From Stramonita haemastoma (lineage: Eukaryota; Mollusca; Gastropoda; Neogastropoda; Muricidae), in NCBI GenBank assembly GCA_030674155.1, contig CM060324.1, positions 60,111,780-60,175,779 of the forward strand: 64,000 nucleotides of DNA, written 5' to 3'. The notes beneath the pieces were generated by a model. That model did no database searches. It had not been told where the DNA came from and saw only the letters and a program-made list of their open reading frames with translations. The translations under genes were made by a program, and so were the position numbers. Below, piece by piece: positions 1-9,648 of the stretch. The first letter of the stretch is position 1. Every line of letters starts with the position of its first letter.

Positions 1-160
1 TATTTCTGTACACAAAACATTCAGGGAAATGGAGTCAGTATCCCTGTATACTCCAGGGATAAAATGTCCTTTAGACAAACACACCAGCAGATATTCAAAC
101 CCCTGCCTTCAGTTACCGTCAGACCACAAGCTTGACGTTCTTACCGCTCAGCCAAACCTC
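1..160 (-). mobile_element. tRNA-headed SINE fragment
   Basis: On the minus strand, starting near 155, there is a good RNA polymerase III A box (TGGCTGAGCGG) followed by a B-box-like GGTTTGAATATC. Downstream comes a stretch resembling the family A core (CCTGGAG...ACTGACTCCA). The element runs off the window, so its 3' end is unknown. It is a decayed SINE, not a tRNA gene: the B box is mutated and no cloverleaf is evident. Confidence 0.55.
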
Positions 161-194
161 CAGAGTCGTTGAGAAAGGTCAGTGTTCTCTATCA

Positions 195-1050
195 GTGGTG
201 ACAAACTGAGTGCAGTGCAGGGTGCTGTACTTACATGTTGTACTTGTCACAACAAACTAAGTGCAGTGCAGGGTGCTGTACTGACATGTTGTACTTGTCA
301 CAACAAACTAAGTGCAGTGCAGGGTGCTGTACTTACATGTTGTACTTGTCACAACAAACTAAGTGCAGTGCAGGGTGCTGTACTGACATGTTGTACTTGT
401 CACAACAAACTAAGTGCAGTGCAGGGTGCTGTACTGACATGTTGTACTTGTCACAACAAACTAAGTGCAGTGCAGGGTGCTGTACTGACATGTTGTACTT
501 GTCACAACAAACTAAGTGCAGTGCAGGGTGCTGTACTGACATGTTGTACTTGTCACAACAAACTAAGTGCAGTGCAGGGTGCTGTACTGACATGTTGTAC
601 TTGTCACAACAAACTAAGTGCAGTGCAGGGTGCTGTACTTACATGTTGTACTTGTCACAACAAACTAAGTGCAGTGCAGGGTGCTGTACTGACATGTTGT
701 ACTTGTCACAACAAACTAAGTGCAGTGCAGGGCGCTGTACTTACATGTTGTACTTGTCACAACAAACTAAGTGCAGTGCAGGGTGCTGTACTTACATGTT
801 GTACTTGTCACAACAAACTAAGTGCAGTGCAGGGTGCTGTACTTACATGTTGTACTTTCACAACAAACTAAGTGCAGTGCAGGGTGCTGTACTGACATGT
901 TGTACTTGTCACAACAAACTAAATGCAGTGCAGGGTGCTGTACTTACATGTTGTACTTGTCACAACAAACTAAGTGCAGTGCAGGGTGCTGTACTTACAT
1001 GTGTACTTTCACAACAAACTAAGTGCAGTGCAGGTGTGCTGTACTTACAT
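195..1050 (-). repeat. 51-bp minisatellite containing a 5' splice site
   Basis: About 17 head-to-tail copies of a 51-bp unit. The rightmost copy overlaps the end of the CUB2 first exon (exon end at 1049). Read on the minus strand, each unit carries ACAACAT followed by GTAAGTA (9 copies, counting the real exon junction) or GTCAGTA (8 copies), which is the exon-intron junction of that exon. Two units have small deletions (near 856 and 998). 51 is divisible by 3, so long spurious reading frames arise on both strands; none is a gene. Confidence 0.95.
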
Positions 1051-1145
1051 GTTGTAGTTACCAGGGTAGTTGGGAGAGGTCAGTGTCTTGTTGCGGCCCT
1101 CTTCCACACTGAGGAAACCATTATGGGGACATGCCATTCCGCTCT
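1049..1145 (-). CDS. CUB gene exon 6: start of second CUB domain
   Basis: Last exon of the gene visible here. It follows a TTTCAG acceptor (AG at 1147-1146) and ends at a GTAAGTA donor (1048-1042). Entering in phase 1 it completes a Glu codon joined from exon 5, then reads SGMACPHNGFLSVEEGRNKT and LTSPNYPGNYN, and leaves in phase 2. This is the N-terminal strand of a CUB domain: first cysteine in ACP, glycine-rich turn, and the hallmark SPNYPxxY. Size, entry phase and exit phase match exon 3, the first CUB1 exon, so the two domains share intron positions and probably arose by duplication. An N-K-T glycosylation site is conserved in both. The rest of CUB2 lies left of the window. Confidence 0.88.
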
Positions 1146-1289
1146 CTGAAAGTGGAGCATGAGTGACATCTGTGTTTAGTTGAACAACTGGAAGGGAGGT
1201 TAGTACCAGAATTTTATCGATCAAAAAGTTTATACACGACTGGCTGTTTGCATGCACACGAAGAAACAAACATGAACCAATATATACAT

Positions 1290-1545
<256 letters not shown>

Positions 1546-1699
1546 TAATACGTGCATGTGTTTGTATGCTGACAAAATAAAACTGATGGGAAGAAGGGAG
1601 TTGGTTTCAGTTTCTACAAGACGCCGATGTATGAGGAGCATATTTTTTGTCCTATTATCCTCATTTCTGCATCTTGTGGTTCCCTTCAGTATTGATTCT

Positions 1700-1990
1700 C
1701 TCAACTTTGTGCTGGCGTTTTGGATGGAATAGCATCTTCATTTCCGATCAAGTTGTCCTGGTGCCAAGGCTGTCGCTGAATGCAGGCCAATAGCAATTCC
1801 TTCTTCAGTTGGTCTTCGAATTGTTTTCCCGAAGTGACACAGTCTTGTCGCATAAAGCCAAGGATGGACTGGAAGTAGCATTGCTGGAAGCCCTGCAACA
1901 GCCTGATGTGCTTGCAGTGCAGGAACCACGTTTCTGAACCCGGCAACAGCGCAGGGACCAACACAGGTAAGTCTGTAGTCATGGGGTTTG
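1700..1990 (-). mobile_element. LINE 3'-ORF fragment (RT C-terminal region)
   Basis: The minus-strand reading contains GSETWFLHCKHIRLLQGFQ and CYFQSILGF..QDCVTS, the pattern LLYGxETWxLxxxHIRxLxxFxxxCLRxILGIxWQDxVT found after the reverse transcriptase of RTE-like LINEs. It is short, has no catalytic RT motif left and sits inside a CUB-gene intron. Relic; family assignment tentative. Confidence 0.6.
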
Positions 1991-2424
1991 TGGACAAGCA
2001 GAAGGAAGGCCTGTGCTATACTTTTGTGCGTATATGTCTGAAGACCCTACTGGCCCAGGCAAGTCTGTTGTCAACGTCTCCACTGACATTTGCGTTGTTG
2101 GAGATGATGAAAGGTCAACTGCTCCATTGCGCTCAGACCAGTGCTATCCATGCTGAATTGTTAATGGCTGTGCACTTTTGGTGGGAGGGTGCTGGCATCA
2201 CTTGTGTCTTTTCCAGCTCATGGTTATTCCAAAGCCTCTGATTACAGCTTGATCCCATCAGTAACCGATGCTCTGCAGTGCTTCCAAGAATTCGTGTCTC
2301 CATGTGCAGTGACATACATTTGTGCCACATTTTTTTTCTTTCTTCAGCTACAGCTCCGAGGTTCACCGATGGTGAGATTTTGTGTATGCAACTATTTTTA
2401 CCTGCCATTAAGGTAGCTACATTC
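1991..2424. other. Intronic sequence with a short SINE F remnant
   Basis: No gene recognised. About 2331-2395 on the minus strand matches the 3' end of family F (GGTGAACCTCGGAGCTGTAGC). The rest is unassigned intron sequence. Confidence 0.4.
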
Positions 2425-2705
2425 TGACTTCGGGGATGGTGTCTTAACACGATGCTTGTGTGCATGGATTTAAACAAAATTGTCATCCATTCCTACCGGC
2501 ATAAAATGGCCTACTCTTCCAAAAGGCGGAATGGGTTCGTAATGTGTGTGCTAGATGTTCTGCGTGTATTGGCACAAGAATCTCAGCTGAAAGTCTCACC
2601 TGAAGGACTTTTTCGGGGATTGGCGTCAGTGTTGATGTTAACTCCAGGGCAACATGCCCTAAAATGGGTGCCACGCTCTAACTGCTAGGCTATACCTTCC
2701 CCTGT
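2425..2705 (-). mobile_element. SINE, family A/D core and tRNA-like head
   Basis: Reads as a family A core on the minus strand: a degenerate head (CTAGCAGTTAGAG), GTTAACATCA, then the TTCAGGTGAGACTTTCAGCTGAGA core version and the CCGGTAGGAATGG motif. The far end (2425-2470) carries the TCGTGTTAAGACACCATC segment typical of composite family D (compare 20836-21160 and 44720-45195). Confidence 0.7.
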
Positions 2706-3030
2706 TTACTACACATTAAACAACTATGACAACACGAGAAACTGAATGTCCCTAGTCAGATTCTGCAGGCTTCTGCTGCCACTCTCCTCAGGTCACACAA
2801 GTGCTCACAGACTGGGACAAAAGGAAGTGGCGCTGCTTTGGTGGCAACACACTCTTTGTGGGGAGAGCAAGCCTAACTTCGTGCTAAAACGTGTCACATT
2901 TCTAAGTGATATACGATACCATGCAATGTAATACATGAATGCAGCACAATGCACAACCCTACCCTACATAACGCTACGTCACGCTATGCGATGCATTGTA
3001 CTACACCACACTATCACCCTGCCAGTATTT
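2706..3030. other. Intronic sequence, no feature seen
   Basis: Unique-looking intron sequence. 2935-3010 is rich in short degenerate ATGC/CTAC repeats. I see no exon signal or recognised element. Confidence 0.3.
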
Positions 3031-3672
3031 CTGTCTTCACTGCTCACCTTTCTTTCTTCACCGTCTTCACTGCTCACCGTTCTGTCTTCACTGCTCACGC
3101 ATTTCTTAGTTTTCTTCCACTGCTTCACCAGTTCTGTCTTCACTGCTCACCATTTTCTATGTCCCTCTTTCACTGCTCACCATTTGTCTTCATTGCCCAC
3201 CATTCTGTTTTCATTGCTCACCATTCTTCACTTTTCTTCACTGCTCACCATTCTTTTTTCATTGCTCACCATTCCTCACTTTTTTGACTGCTCACCGTTC
3301 TGCCTTCGCTGCTCACCATTCTGTCTTCACTGCTCACCATTCTTCAGTTTTCTTCACTGCTCACCGTTCTGTCTTCGCTGCTCGCCCTTCTGTCTTCACT
3401 GCTCACCATTCTTCGGTTTTCTTCACTGCTCACCGTTCTGTCTTCACTGCTCACATTCTTTCTTCGCTGCTGACCATTCTGTCTTCACTGCTCACCATTC
3501 TGCCTTCAATTCTGTCTTCACTGCTCACCATTCTTCCCTCACCGTCTTCACTGCTCACCATTCTGTCTTCACTGCTCACCATTCTGTCTTCACTGCTCAC
3601 CATTCTGTCTTCACTGCTCACCATTCTGTCTTCACGGCTCACCATTCTGTCTTCACGGCTCACCATTCTTTT
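3031..3672. repeat. 21-bp minisatellite (TTCACTGCTCACCATTCTGTC)n variants
   Basis: Tandem array based on CTTCACTGCTCACCATTCTG, nominal 21-bp unit, with many 15-45 bp length variants on the left and a homogeneous run at 3540-3670. It lies in CUB-gene intron 5. Because 21 is a multiple of 3, all frames give spurious repetitive peptides. Confidence 0.93.
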
Positions 3673-3715
3673 TCCTTTGTCTGCACATACAGCCTTCCTT
3701 TCCGCTCTACAACAT

Positions 3716-3890
3716 TAAAAAAAAAATCTGCCTGCATAATCAGGCAAGCCAGATGACGTCAACAATGACGAAGAGAAAGAGAAGAAGAGACACCCCCCCC
3801 AAAAAAAAAAAACCCACCACCAAACAAATACAAAAAAAAACACACCACCAAACAAATACAAAAAACCCACCCCAAACCCAAACAAGAGAC
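3716..3890. repeat. A/C-rich simple sequence
   Basis: Poly-A (3716-3727), then runs of C and A with a duplicated ACACCACCAAACAAATAC segment (about 3814-3860). Low-complexity intron sequence close to the exon 5 donor. Confidence 0.8.
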
Positions 3891-3967
3891 AGTTAGGGTG
3901 AGCTCATCAGGACAGTGCGATCCAAATTGACTATAAACAAGACCGTGCCCCTCCTTCCCTCTCTTAC

Positions 3968-4129
3968 CGCTCCCTGCAGGCACCGCAGTCACCAGCAGCT
4001 GGAACCCTTTCTTGGTGACGCTGTAATCGCTGGTGAACTGGAGGAACATCTGACCACCACTGCTGGAGTACTGAGGATGGTAGGTCGTGCCGCACAATCT
4101 GGCCAGTTGGTTGTTATTTTGGGGGTGTC
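3968..4129 (-). CDS. CUB gene exon 5: end of first CUB domain
   Basis: Bounded by a GGTTTCAG acceptor (AG at 4131-4130) and a GTAAGAG donor (from 3967). It enters in phase 1, completing a Gly codon, and leaves in phase 1. The reading covers protein residues of about 95-149: HPQNNNQLARLCGTT, SSSGGQMFLQFTSDYSVTKK and GFQLLVTA. These are the CUB fourth cysteine (LCG), the SSGxxMxLxFxSD strand and the GFxxxVTA ending. The Asp in TSD occupies the third calcium-ligand position of calcium-binding CUB domains. With exons 3 and 4 it closes a complete CUB of about 118 residues. A short linker (VPAGSE) leads into CUB2. Confidence 0.93.
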
Positions 4130-4264
4130 CTGAAACCACACACCAGCAAGGGCTGCAGAGAGAACTAGAGGTCAGTCTTCTGGCAATGACAGAAAGTGCA
4201 GGGTAGGGGGCCTACCGCGTACAGCTTGAAGCAAAGGGAATGCTGCGAGATACTGTCATCTGCT

Positions 4265-4348
4265 ACTCTTTTCGGTGTTTTTTTTTTAATAGATATCTAT
4301 AATCATTAAAGCGTATGCACGAGTGCGCGCGCGCGCGCGCGCGCGCGC

Positions 4349-4433
<85 letters not shown>

Positions 4434-4448
4434 ACACACACACACACA

Positions 4449-4493
<45 letters not shown>

Positions 4494-4495
4494 TA
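4265..4495. repeat. Compound microsatellite (GC)n-(CA)n-(TCA)n
   Basis: (GC)n at 4325-4348, (CA)n at 4349-4450 with one CATA interruption, and (TCA)n at 4450-4493. Located in intron 4 of the CUB gene. The alternating purine-pyrimidine part exceeds 120 bp. Confidence 0.95.
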
Positions 4496-5164
4496 GCAAT
4501 AGATCTAATCCAATCATGTTGTTTATAGCCCCGTCGACCACACAGGCCATATCGGGGCTGTCACCTCGTCACATTTAAAACTCAGATTAAAACCATGCAA
4601 CTAGATCAAAACGGGGTATAAAACCAACTCAACTGTCCTTGCTTGTATCGACGCCAGGGTCAGCCCAGTATGGGCACCGCGTCGTGGGAACAACCACATC
4701 GATCACACATAAAATGAGATAAAACCAAAACCAGATTCCTTAAAACAACCTTGTCCTTAGAGACCGACTATAGCACTTTCACTCATATCAGACCGAAAAA
4801 GCCAGATTCTCTAAAAAAGTTAAAAATGGTTTCTGGTGAAACATCCCGAAATCATCATCATCATCAGTGCTGCTGCAGCAGCAGCACTATCACACTTTTG
4901 AACACACATAATTATACATTAAAAAAAAACACCCAAGAACTTAGCTCTGTTGGAAAAAGCCCGCATCACTGTTTAATCACAACGTATATAGCATCTAGCC
5001 TCTTCAGTGAGCATACAACAAAAAAACTGAAACTTACCAAATTGGCACCATTCTTCTCTGTCATACCAAAACTGCTTCGTTATTCCACTTATAGCAAGTT
5101 AATGCAGACAACTGTGACGAGTTGATTAAAACCTAACACTACTGACCGTACACTGCATCGTTAT
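4496..5164. other. Intronic sequence, no feature seen
   Basis: Moderately AT-rich intron DNA with repeated ...AAAACCA... stretches and a small (CAT)n/(GCA)n patch (4850-4888). No recognised element or exon. Confidence 0.3.
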
Positions 5165-5458
5165 AGGGTAGGTGTCGCCCTTAACCTATGTGGTCGTAGG
5201 GGAGCGAGGCATCAGAGACCTCTGTTTCTTCAGGGGCAAGCATATTGAGGGTGGCTCCCATCTCCTCTCCCTCACTGCTTTACCTTCCCTGTCCCTAAAG
5301 AGGGCAGGTACCCTTTGACAGCTGGGTGAACTTGCGGACTGTACTGAAGCAAAGGAGCGTAAACGATCACCCATCCACTTGGTAACCATGCTCGATGCTG
5401 CTTAACCTTGGCTGGGGGAAAGCGAGTGCTCTGACCACTGAGCTATCCCGTCCCCAAG
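5165..5458 (-). mobile_element. SINE family B (tRNA/5S hybrid head), full copy
   Basis: On the minus strand the element begins GGGGACGGGATAGCTCAG, a perfect A box. A 5S rRNA-like stretch follows (TTAAGCAGCATCGAGCATGG, then AGTGGATGGGTGATCG). The body contains CCCAGCTGTC, a GGGTACCTGCCCTCTTTAG equivalent and AGGTAAAGCAGTGAGGG. The 3' end reads GGTTAAGGGCGACACC. It lies in intron 4 of the CUB gene. Confidence 0.85.
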
Positions 5459-5674
5459 CATCGTTATAGCTTTACCACACGGTTTTTGTTGCCTGCTGTT
5501 CATCTGTGTTTGTCTGAGATGAGCGATTTATATTGCACCGCTGTCGTTTCCTGAGCTTACAACCAACCCTCACTCCACCTCCCCCCACCACACCCCCACC
5601 CCACCTCATGGCCAAAACCTAAATAAAAATGTTTCATGTTGTTATTGTAGAAGTAGGACAATCGCAATACTAGT

Positions 5675-5960
5675 CATGATGATAATAGCGAGAGCATTAT
5701 CATTATCATCATCATCATCATCATCATCACATCAGCAGCAGCAGCAGCAGCAGCAGCAGGAGCAGGAGCAGCAGTATCGTTATCATCATCATCATCATTA
5801 TTATCATCATCACCATTATCATCAGTGTCATCATTATCATCATCACCACCACCTTCACGATGCCCCCCCAAAAAACAACAACAACAACAACAACAACAAA
5901 AAAACAACAAACAAAAACCCCACACCAAAAAATAACCCCCAAACCATGAAATGGAAAGAC
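5675..5960. repeat. Trinucleotide block (TCA)n, (CAG)n, (CAA)n
   Basis: (ATC)n at 5698-5727, (CAG)n at 5731-5775, further imperfect (ATC)n to about 5850, then (CAA)n at 5874-5910. It ends less than 60 bp from exon 4's donor. Open frames here are polyHis/polyGln/polyAsn artefacts. Confidence 0.93.
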
Positions 5961-5987
5961 TGAGAAAGCAAAGCAGTGAGGCCTGAC

Positions 5988-6112
5988 CTCCATCATAAAG
6001 ACGAAGGGCGTCAAACTGGCAGGAGCCGGCATTCTCCAGGTCAAAGTCCACCACGTACAGGCGAACCACCTGACCCGCCTGGGCAGTCACTCGCCAGGTG
6101 CAGTTCTGGAGG
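5988..6112 (-). CDS. CUB gene exon 4: middle of first CUB domain
   Basis: Acceptor GACATCAG (AG at 6114-6113), donor GTCAGG (from 5987). It enters in phase 2, completing Asn from exon 3's AA, and leaves in phase 1. The reading is LQNCTWRVTAQAGQVV, then VVDFDLENAGSCQFDALRLYDG: CUB cysteines 2 (NCTW) and 3 (SCQFD), the hydrophobic FDLE strand and the LYDG turn. Glu of DLE and Asp of QFD are the first two calcium-ligand positions, so the site looks intact. Sequence just upstream of the acceptor is an unbroken (TG)n tract (6121-6152, CA on the plus strand), which replaces a normal pyrimidine tract. Confidence 0.94.
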
Positions 6113-6118
6113 CTGATG

Positions 6119-6154
<36 letters not shown>

Positions 6155-6204
6155 CCGTAATCAATCAATCATAGACAATTGATATTTATTTATTTGTTAT
6201 TTAT

Positions 6205-6492
6205 TTATTCTTTTATATCGAGGATAATGGAATAAGCACTCATATGCTTTTTACATCCAGTACCCGTGTGTATGCAGTCTTGTAAATCTTGTCATCTGTT
6301 CCCACCGGCACACAATGGCCTTCTCTTATGAAAAGCACAATAGGATTTAACGTGTGCGCAAGATGTTTGCGTGCGTTCGCACACGGGGACTTGGTTTACA
6401 GTCTCATCCGGACTTGTGGGGAGAGCGGAGTCAGCACTGATATTAACTCCAGGAGAAAATTCCCCCTATGAACGGGAATCGAACCCGGTATA
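6205..6492 (-). mobile_element. SINE family A, head-truncated
   Basis: The tail lies at the left (TATCGAGGATAATGGAATAAG on the plus strand), then the conserved CCCACCGGCACACAATGG, the ATCCGGACTTGTGGGGAGAG core and a B box seen as GGGAATCGAACCC. The A box is missing. An AT-rich TTTATT patch follows the tail. Confidence 0.85.
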
Positions 6493-6559
6493 CTGTACTA
6501 GTAGAGTTTGTGCATCACCTGCCACTTAACGGAAAAAGCTGCCATAGCAGAGGATGACC

Positions 6560-6600
6560 TTCTTCTTGTTGTTGTGTTGTTGTTGTTGTTGTTGTTGAGG
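6560..6600. repeat. (TTG)n microsatellite
   Basis: Short (GTT)n run at 6564-6597, intronic. Confidence 0.85.
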
Positions 6601-6699
6601 TAAATTCTGGCCTGATGAAAAGAATGACAACTTGAAATAAGCGTAATACCAGTAAGATTCCGAACAACGACTACCAAGCAAACAAACACCATATCAGAT

Positions 6700-7445
6700 C
6701 CTGTGCTTCATCCAAGTGACCAATTCATCACGTGAAGTAATCATCCTGTGCATCTCACCCAACGTACTAGTTGGTCACCGCTGAAGTAATCATCCTGTGC
6801 ATCTCATCCAAAGTGACCAATTCATCACCGCTGAAGTAATCATCCTGTGCATCTCATCCAACGTGACTAGTTGGTCACCGCTGAAGTAATCATCTTGCGC
6901 TTATTATCCAATGTTACCTGTCTGTCAATAAATAACAATGTATCCTGTACATGTTATCAAAGATAATCAGTTTTTCAACGAACACGGAATAACCCTTTAT
7001 CTTTTATCAAACAATACCAATTTGTCTTGTACTTATCATCAAACGTTATCAGTTTGTCAACAAACTAGGGTTTAACGTGTATCTATCCTGTACCTACTTT
7101 TAAACTCTAAGTTTGTCAATAAATGAGGGTTTACCATCATGCACTTATTATCAATCGTTACCAGTTTGTCAACGAATAAGTAATCATCTTGTAATCAATT
7201 TATCAAACGTTGTCAGTTTGCCGACAAATAAGGGTTTATCCTGTACTGATAAGTATGAAACGTTATCAGTTTGTCATGTTTAATATCCTGTCCTTATAAT
7301 CAATCGTTATCGGTTTGTCAACGACTATAGTAATGATCTTGTGTTTATTATAAAATACGTTATCATGTTTGTTAACGAATAAGGGTTTATCTTGTCCGTA
7401 TTATAATCAATGATTACAAGTTTGTCAACGAATACAGAAGTTGAT
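6700..7445. repeat. Diverged tandem array of about 50-60 bp units next to exon 3 donor
   Basis: A degenerate tandem repeat with roughly a dozen units. The left part is more uniform (GCTGAAGTAATCATCCTGTG, repeated at about 6783, 6832 and 6881). The right part follows TATCA..CGTTATCAGTTTGTCAACGAATAAG. The array fills most of intron 3 and ends about 15 bp from the exon 3 donor at 7462. Unit length drifts, so copy number is approximate. Confidence 0.8.
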
Positions 7446-7462
7446 AATCATGGTGTACTTAC

Positions 7463-7553
7463 TTCGGGTAGGGGAGAGGGTAATTGGGCGAGGTCAGAGT
7501 CTTGTTCATGCCCTGCTCCGCCGTTAAATTCCCTTCCACGGGGCAAGCAGTGC
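7463..7553 (-). CDS. CUB gene exon 3: start of first CUB domain
   Basis: Acceptor GTTGCAG (AG at 7555-7554), donor AAGTAAGT (GT at 7462-7461). It enters in phase 1, completing Gly with exon 2, and leaves in phase 2. The reading TACPVEGNLTAEQGMNKT, LTSPNYPLPYP gives residues of about 23-52: first CUB cysteine (residue 26), N-L-T and N-K-T glycosylation sites, and the SPNYP hallmark. Joined with exon 4 the strand reads YPNLQNCTW, an excellent CUB match, which confirms both splice sites. It is the paralogue of exon 6 in length, phase and sequence. Confidence 0.94.
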
Positions 7554-7621
7554 CTGCAACTGTACCACATCACCTTCTCTCTAAACACACATCTGGCACA
7601 CACAGGATCCAAGTGTGCAGC

Positions 7622-7623
<2 letters not shown>

Positions 7624-7693
<70 letters not shown>

Positions 7694-7885
7694 GCGCGCG
7701 CCGCTCACGCACGCACGCACGTACACATACACACAATCACACACACATATACACACACACACGCACGCGCGCGCGTACACACACGCAAGTACGCACGCAC
7801 ACGTACACATATACACAGACATATACAGAGGCACAGACACACAAACACACACGCGCCCCCCCCCCCCCCCCCCCCCACACACACA
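7624..7885. repeat. (CA)n-(CG)n-(CGCA)n block and poly-C
   Basis: (CA)n at 7624-7679, (CG)n at 7680-7701, a mixed CA/CGCA/CATA zone to 7852, then a C-run of about 24 (7853-7876). In CUB-gene intron 2, about 70 bp upstream of exon 3. Confidence 0.93.
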
Positions 7886-8087
7886 GAGGATTCAAGATTT
7901 AATTCCTTTCCCCCTTTTGTGGTATGGAGGATTACAAACGAATTCAACAGTAGAATAAACCTTAACAGCAATACTGTATTACCAAAAATAATATCAATAC
8001 TAACAGGAAACCACACACACACACACGCACGCACGCACGCACACACGCTTCAACATCCGCAAATACAGAGAACGTAGTGTTATCCCA

Positions 8088-8330
8088 ATTAGCATAATTT
8101 TAAGTCTTTCTGGAAGAAAGGCAGAATAAGGGTCCAAGAAGGCTGAAAGTAGACAAGGAGGTGACAGGAAGAAAATGCTCAACAAGGCAGAAACAAAGAG
8201 AGGGACAGAAAAGAGGGCATTCCTAGCACAGAATTTCCTGAAGGTGGGGGGGGGGGGGGGATGCTACCTATACTGACAGGCCCGCAGCATCCCCACGAGG
8301 TAAAGACGTTTCAGTACCACTTTTAAGGGG
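8088..8330 (+). mobile_element. Repeat family G, 5'-truncated copy
   Basis: Shares TAAGTCTTTCTGGAA, CAAGAAGGCTGAAA, AAGGAGGTGACAGGAAGAAAA, GGACAGAAAAGAGGG and ACTGACAGGCCCGCAGCATC with the copies at 12425 and 55990. Contains a G-run (8247-8260). No coding capacity or polymerase III box seen. Class unknown. Confidence 0.7.
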
Positions 8331-8680
8331 TACCCCTCCCCATCAACATGAATCAAACTGCAATGCATCCACTTCATAAGAAAGGTGATGCTTCTGATAC
8401 AGACAATTATAGGGGTATGTCCCTTTTAAGTATTCTTAGTAAAGTAGGCATATCATTAATAACAGATTGATCTCGCGGGTAGGTGCAGAATGGTTCTATT
8501 TGTGAAGCCCAGGCTAGATTCAGCAGAGGCCGTTCAACAGCAGACCACATACTTAATGTACTTATAAAAAAAACCTATTTGCTTAAACAAAGAAACATTA
8601 TATAGAGTTGATTGATTTTGAGAAAGCGCACTACGGTACTGTGAATGACAGTGTTTTGTCTTCTGTACTGCTTTGTAGCA

Positions 8681-9212
8681 GGATGGTTAAGACGTTCGTC
8701 TGTCAACAAGTAAACCGTGAGGTTCTGTGTTCGTTCCCAGCCTCGCCCTTTCTTCCCATTTGACGAATAAATCGAACTGGATGGCCAAGTTTTTTCGGAT
8801 GAGACTATAAACCGAGGCCTCATGAGCGAACGTACACAGAATAAGCACTCACTAAAAAACCGTTCCGCCTTTTAGAAGAGCAGGCCATTATGTGCCGGTA
8901 GGAGCGGATAACAACTAAATAAAAAACAGCATTCACACAGGTGTTGTGTTTCGACATGATCCCGGAGGAAAAATCGGGGAGTTGGAGTCCCCAAAGCGGT
9001 TTGGGGCTGTATATGGCAACGTTCTGGCGGCTTCTGCGACGGCACTGGACCCATTCGTATCAGCGATTGTCTTCCCAATGGACCATTCCACCTACGTGAA
9101 GAGGTCTGCCACATGGGTAATAGCTCGCCCTCCATACTCACTCACGCAGGCTTTGTGCTCTAGAGCCTACAGCGCAACTCCATAGTCTTCCGAGACTGAC
9201 GGAAGCCTACTC
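8681..9212 (+). mobile_element. Composite SINE family D, long copy
   Basis: tRNA-like head (TAGCAGGATGGTTAAGACG, then GTTCGTTCCC at 8681-8745). A family A type core follows (CGGATGAGACTATAAACCGA, 8797-8816, and TATGTGCCGGTAGGAGCGGA). After that comes a separate 3' half: CAGGTGTTGTGTTTCGACAT, GGAAAAATCGGGGAGTTGGA and GTCTTCCGAGACTGACGGAA. The same order, inverted, is at 44720-45195. Inserted in the LINE relic. Confidence 0.75.
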
Positions 9213-9648
9213 ACTGCTTCGTGTATGCACTAAGTGTAGAATTTTCAGGATGTTTCCGCATTCAATGTTATCAATTAACGAACTGGCAAATACATTAATA
9301 TCAAACGTATACATGTGATTTTTGAATCCAGTGAGACTGAGCGGTATCTTATGCTATTTGCTGATGATCTCACCTTGTAAGTATCGACCACAGTAAACCT
9401 ACAGCATTAACTAATAGCCTGCGGAAAGAAACAGAAGGAAAAAGATGGACTAATGTTTACAGTTGACACCGACAAAAAATCATTCGTTTTTATGAAAGGC
9501 TGCTTCCTTGGTACCAGAGAAAAGTGGTTTTTAAATGGAAATCTATTGCAAGTAGTTAACTCATATAAGTATTAGATACTACTTTCTCTACTAGAAATAG
9601 TTCCACAGCTGCCAGGAAGAAGTAAAAGGTAAAGTATGTGTGAACAGT

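Noticed and set aside
182..1149. Long open frames with a 17-residue repeat (LSAVQGAVLTCCTCHNK and its shifts)
   Set aside because: Product of a 51-bp minisatellite with no stops; open on both strands, and overlaps the intron and exon 6 of the CUB gene on the other strand.
2935..3756. 273-codon frame rich in FTAHHSV repeats
   Set aside because: Generated by a 21-bp minisatellite; no motif and no start context.
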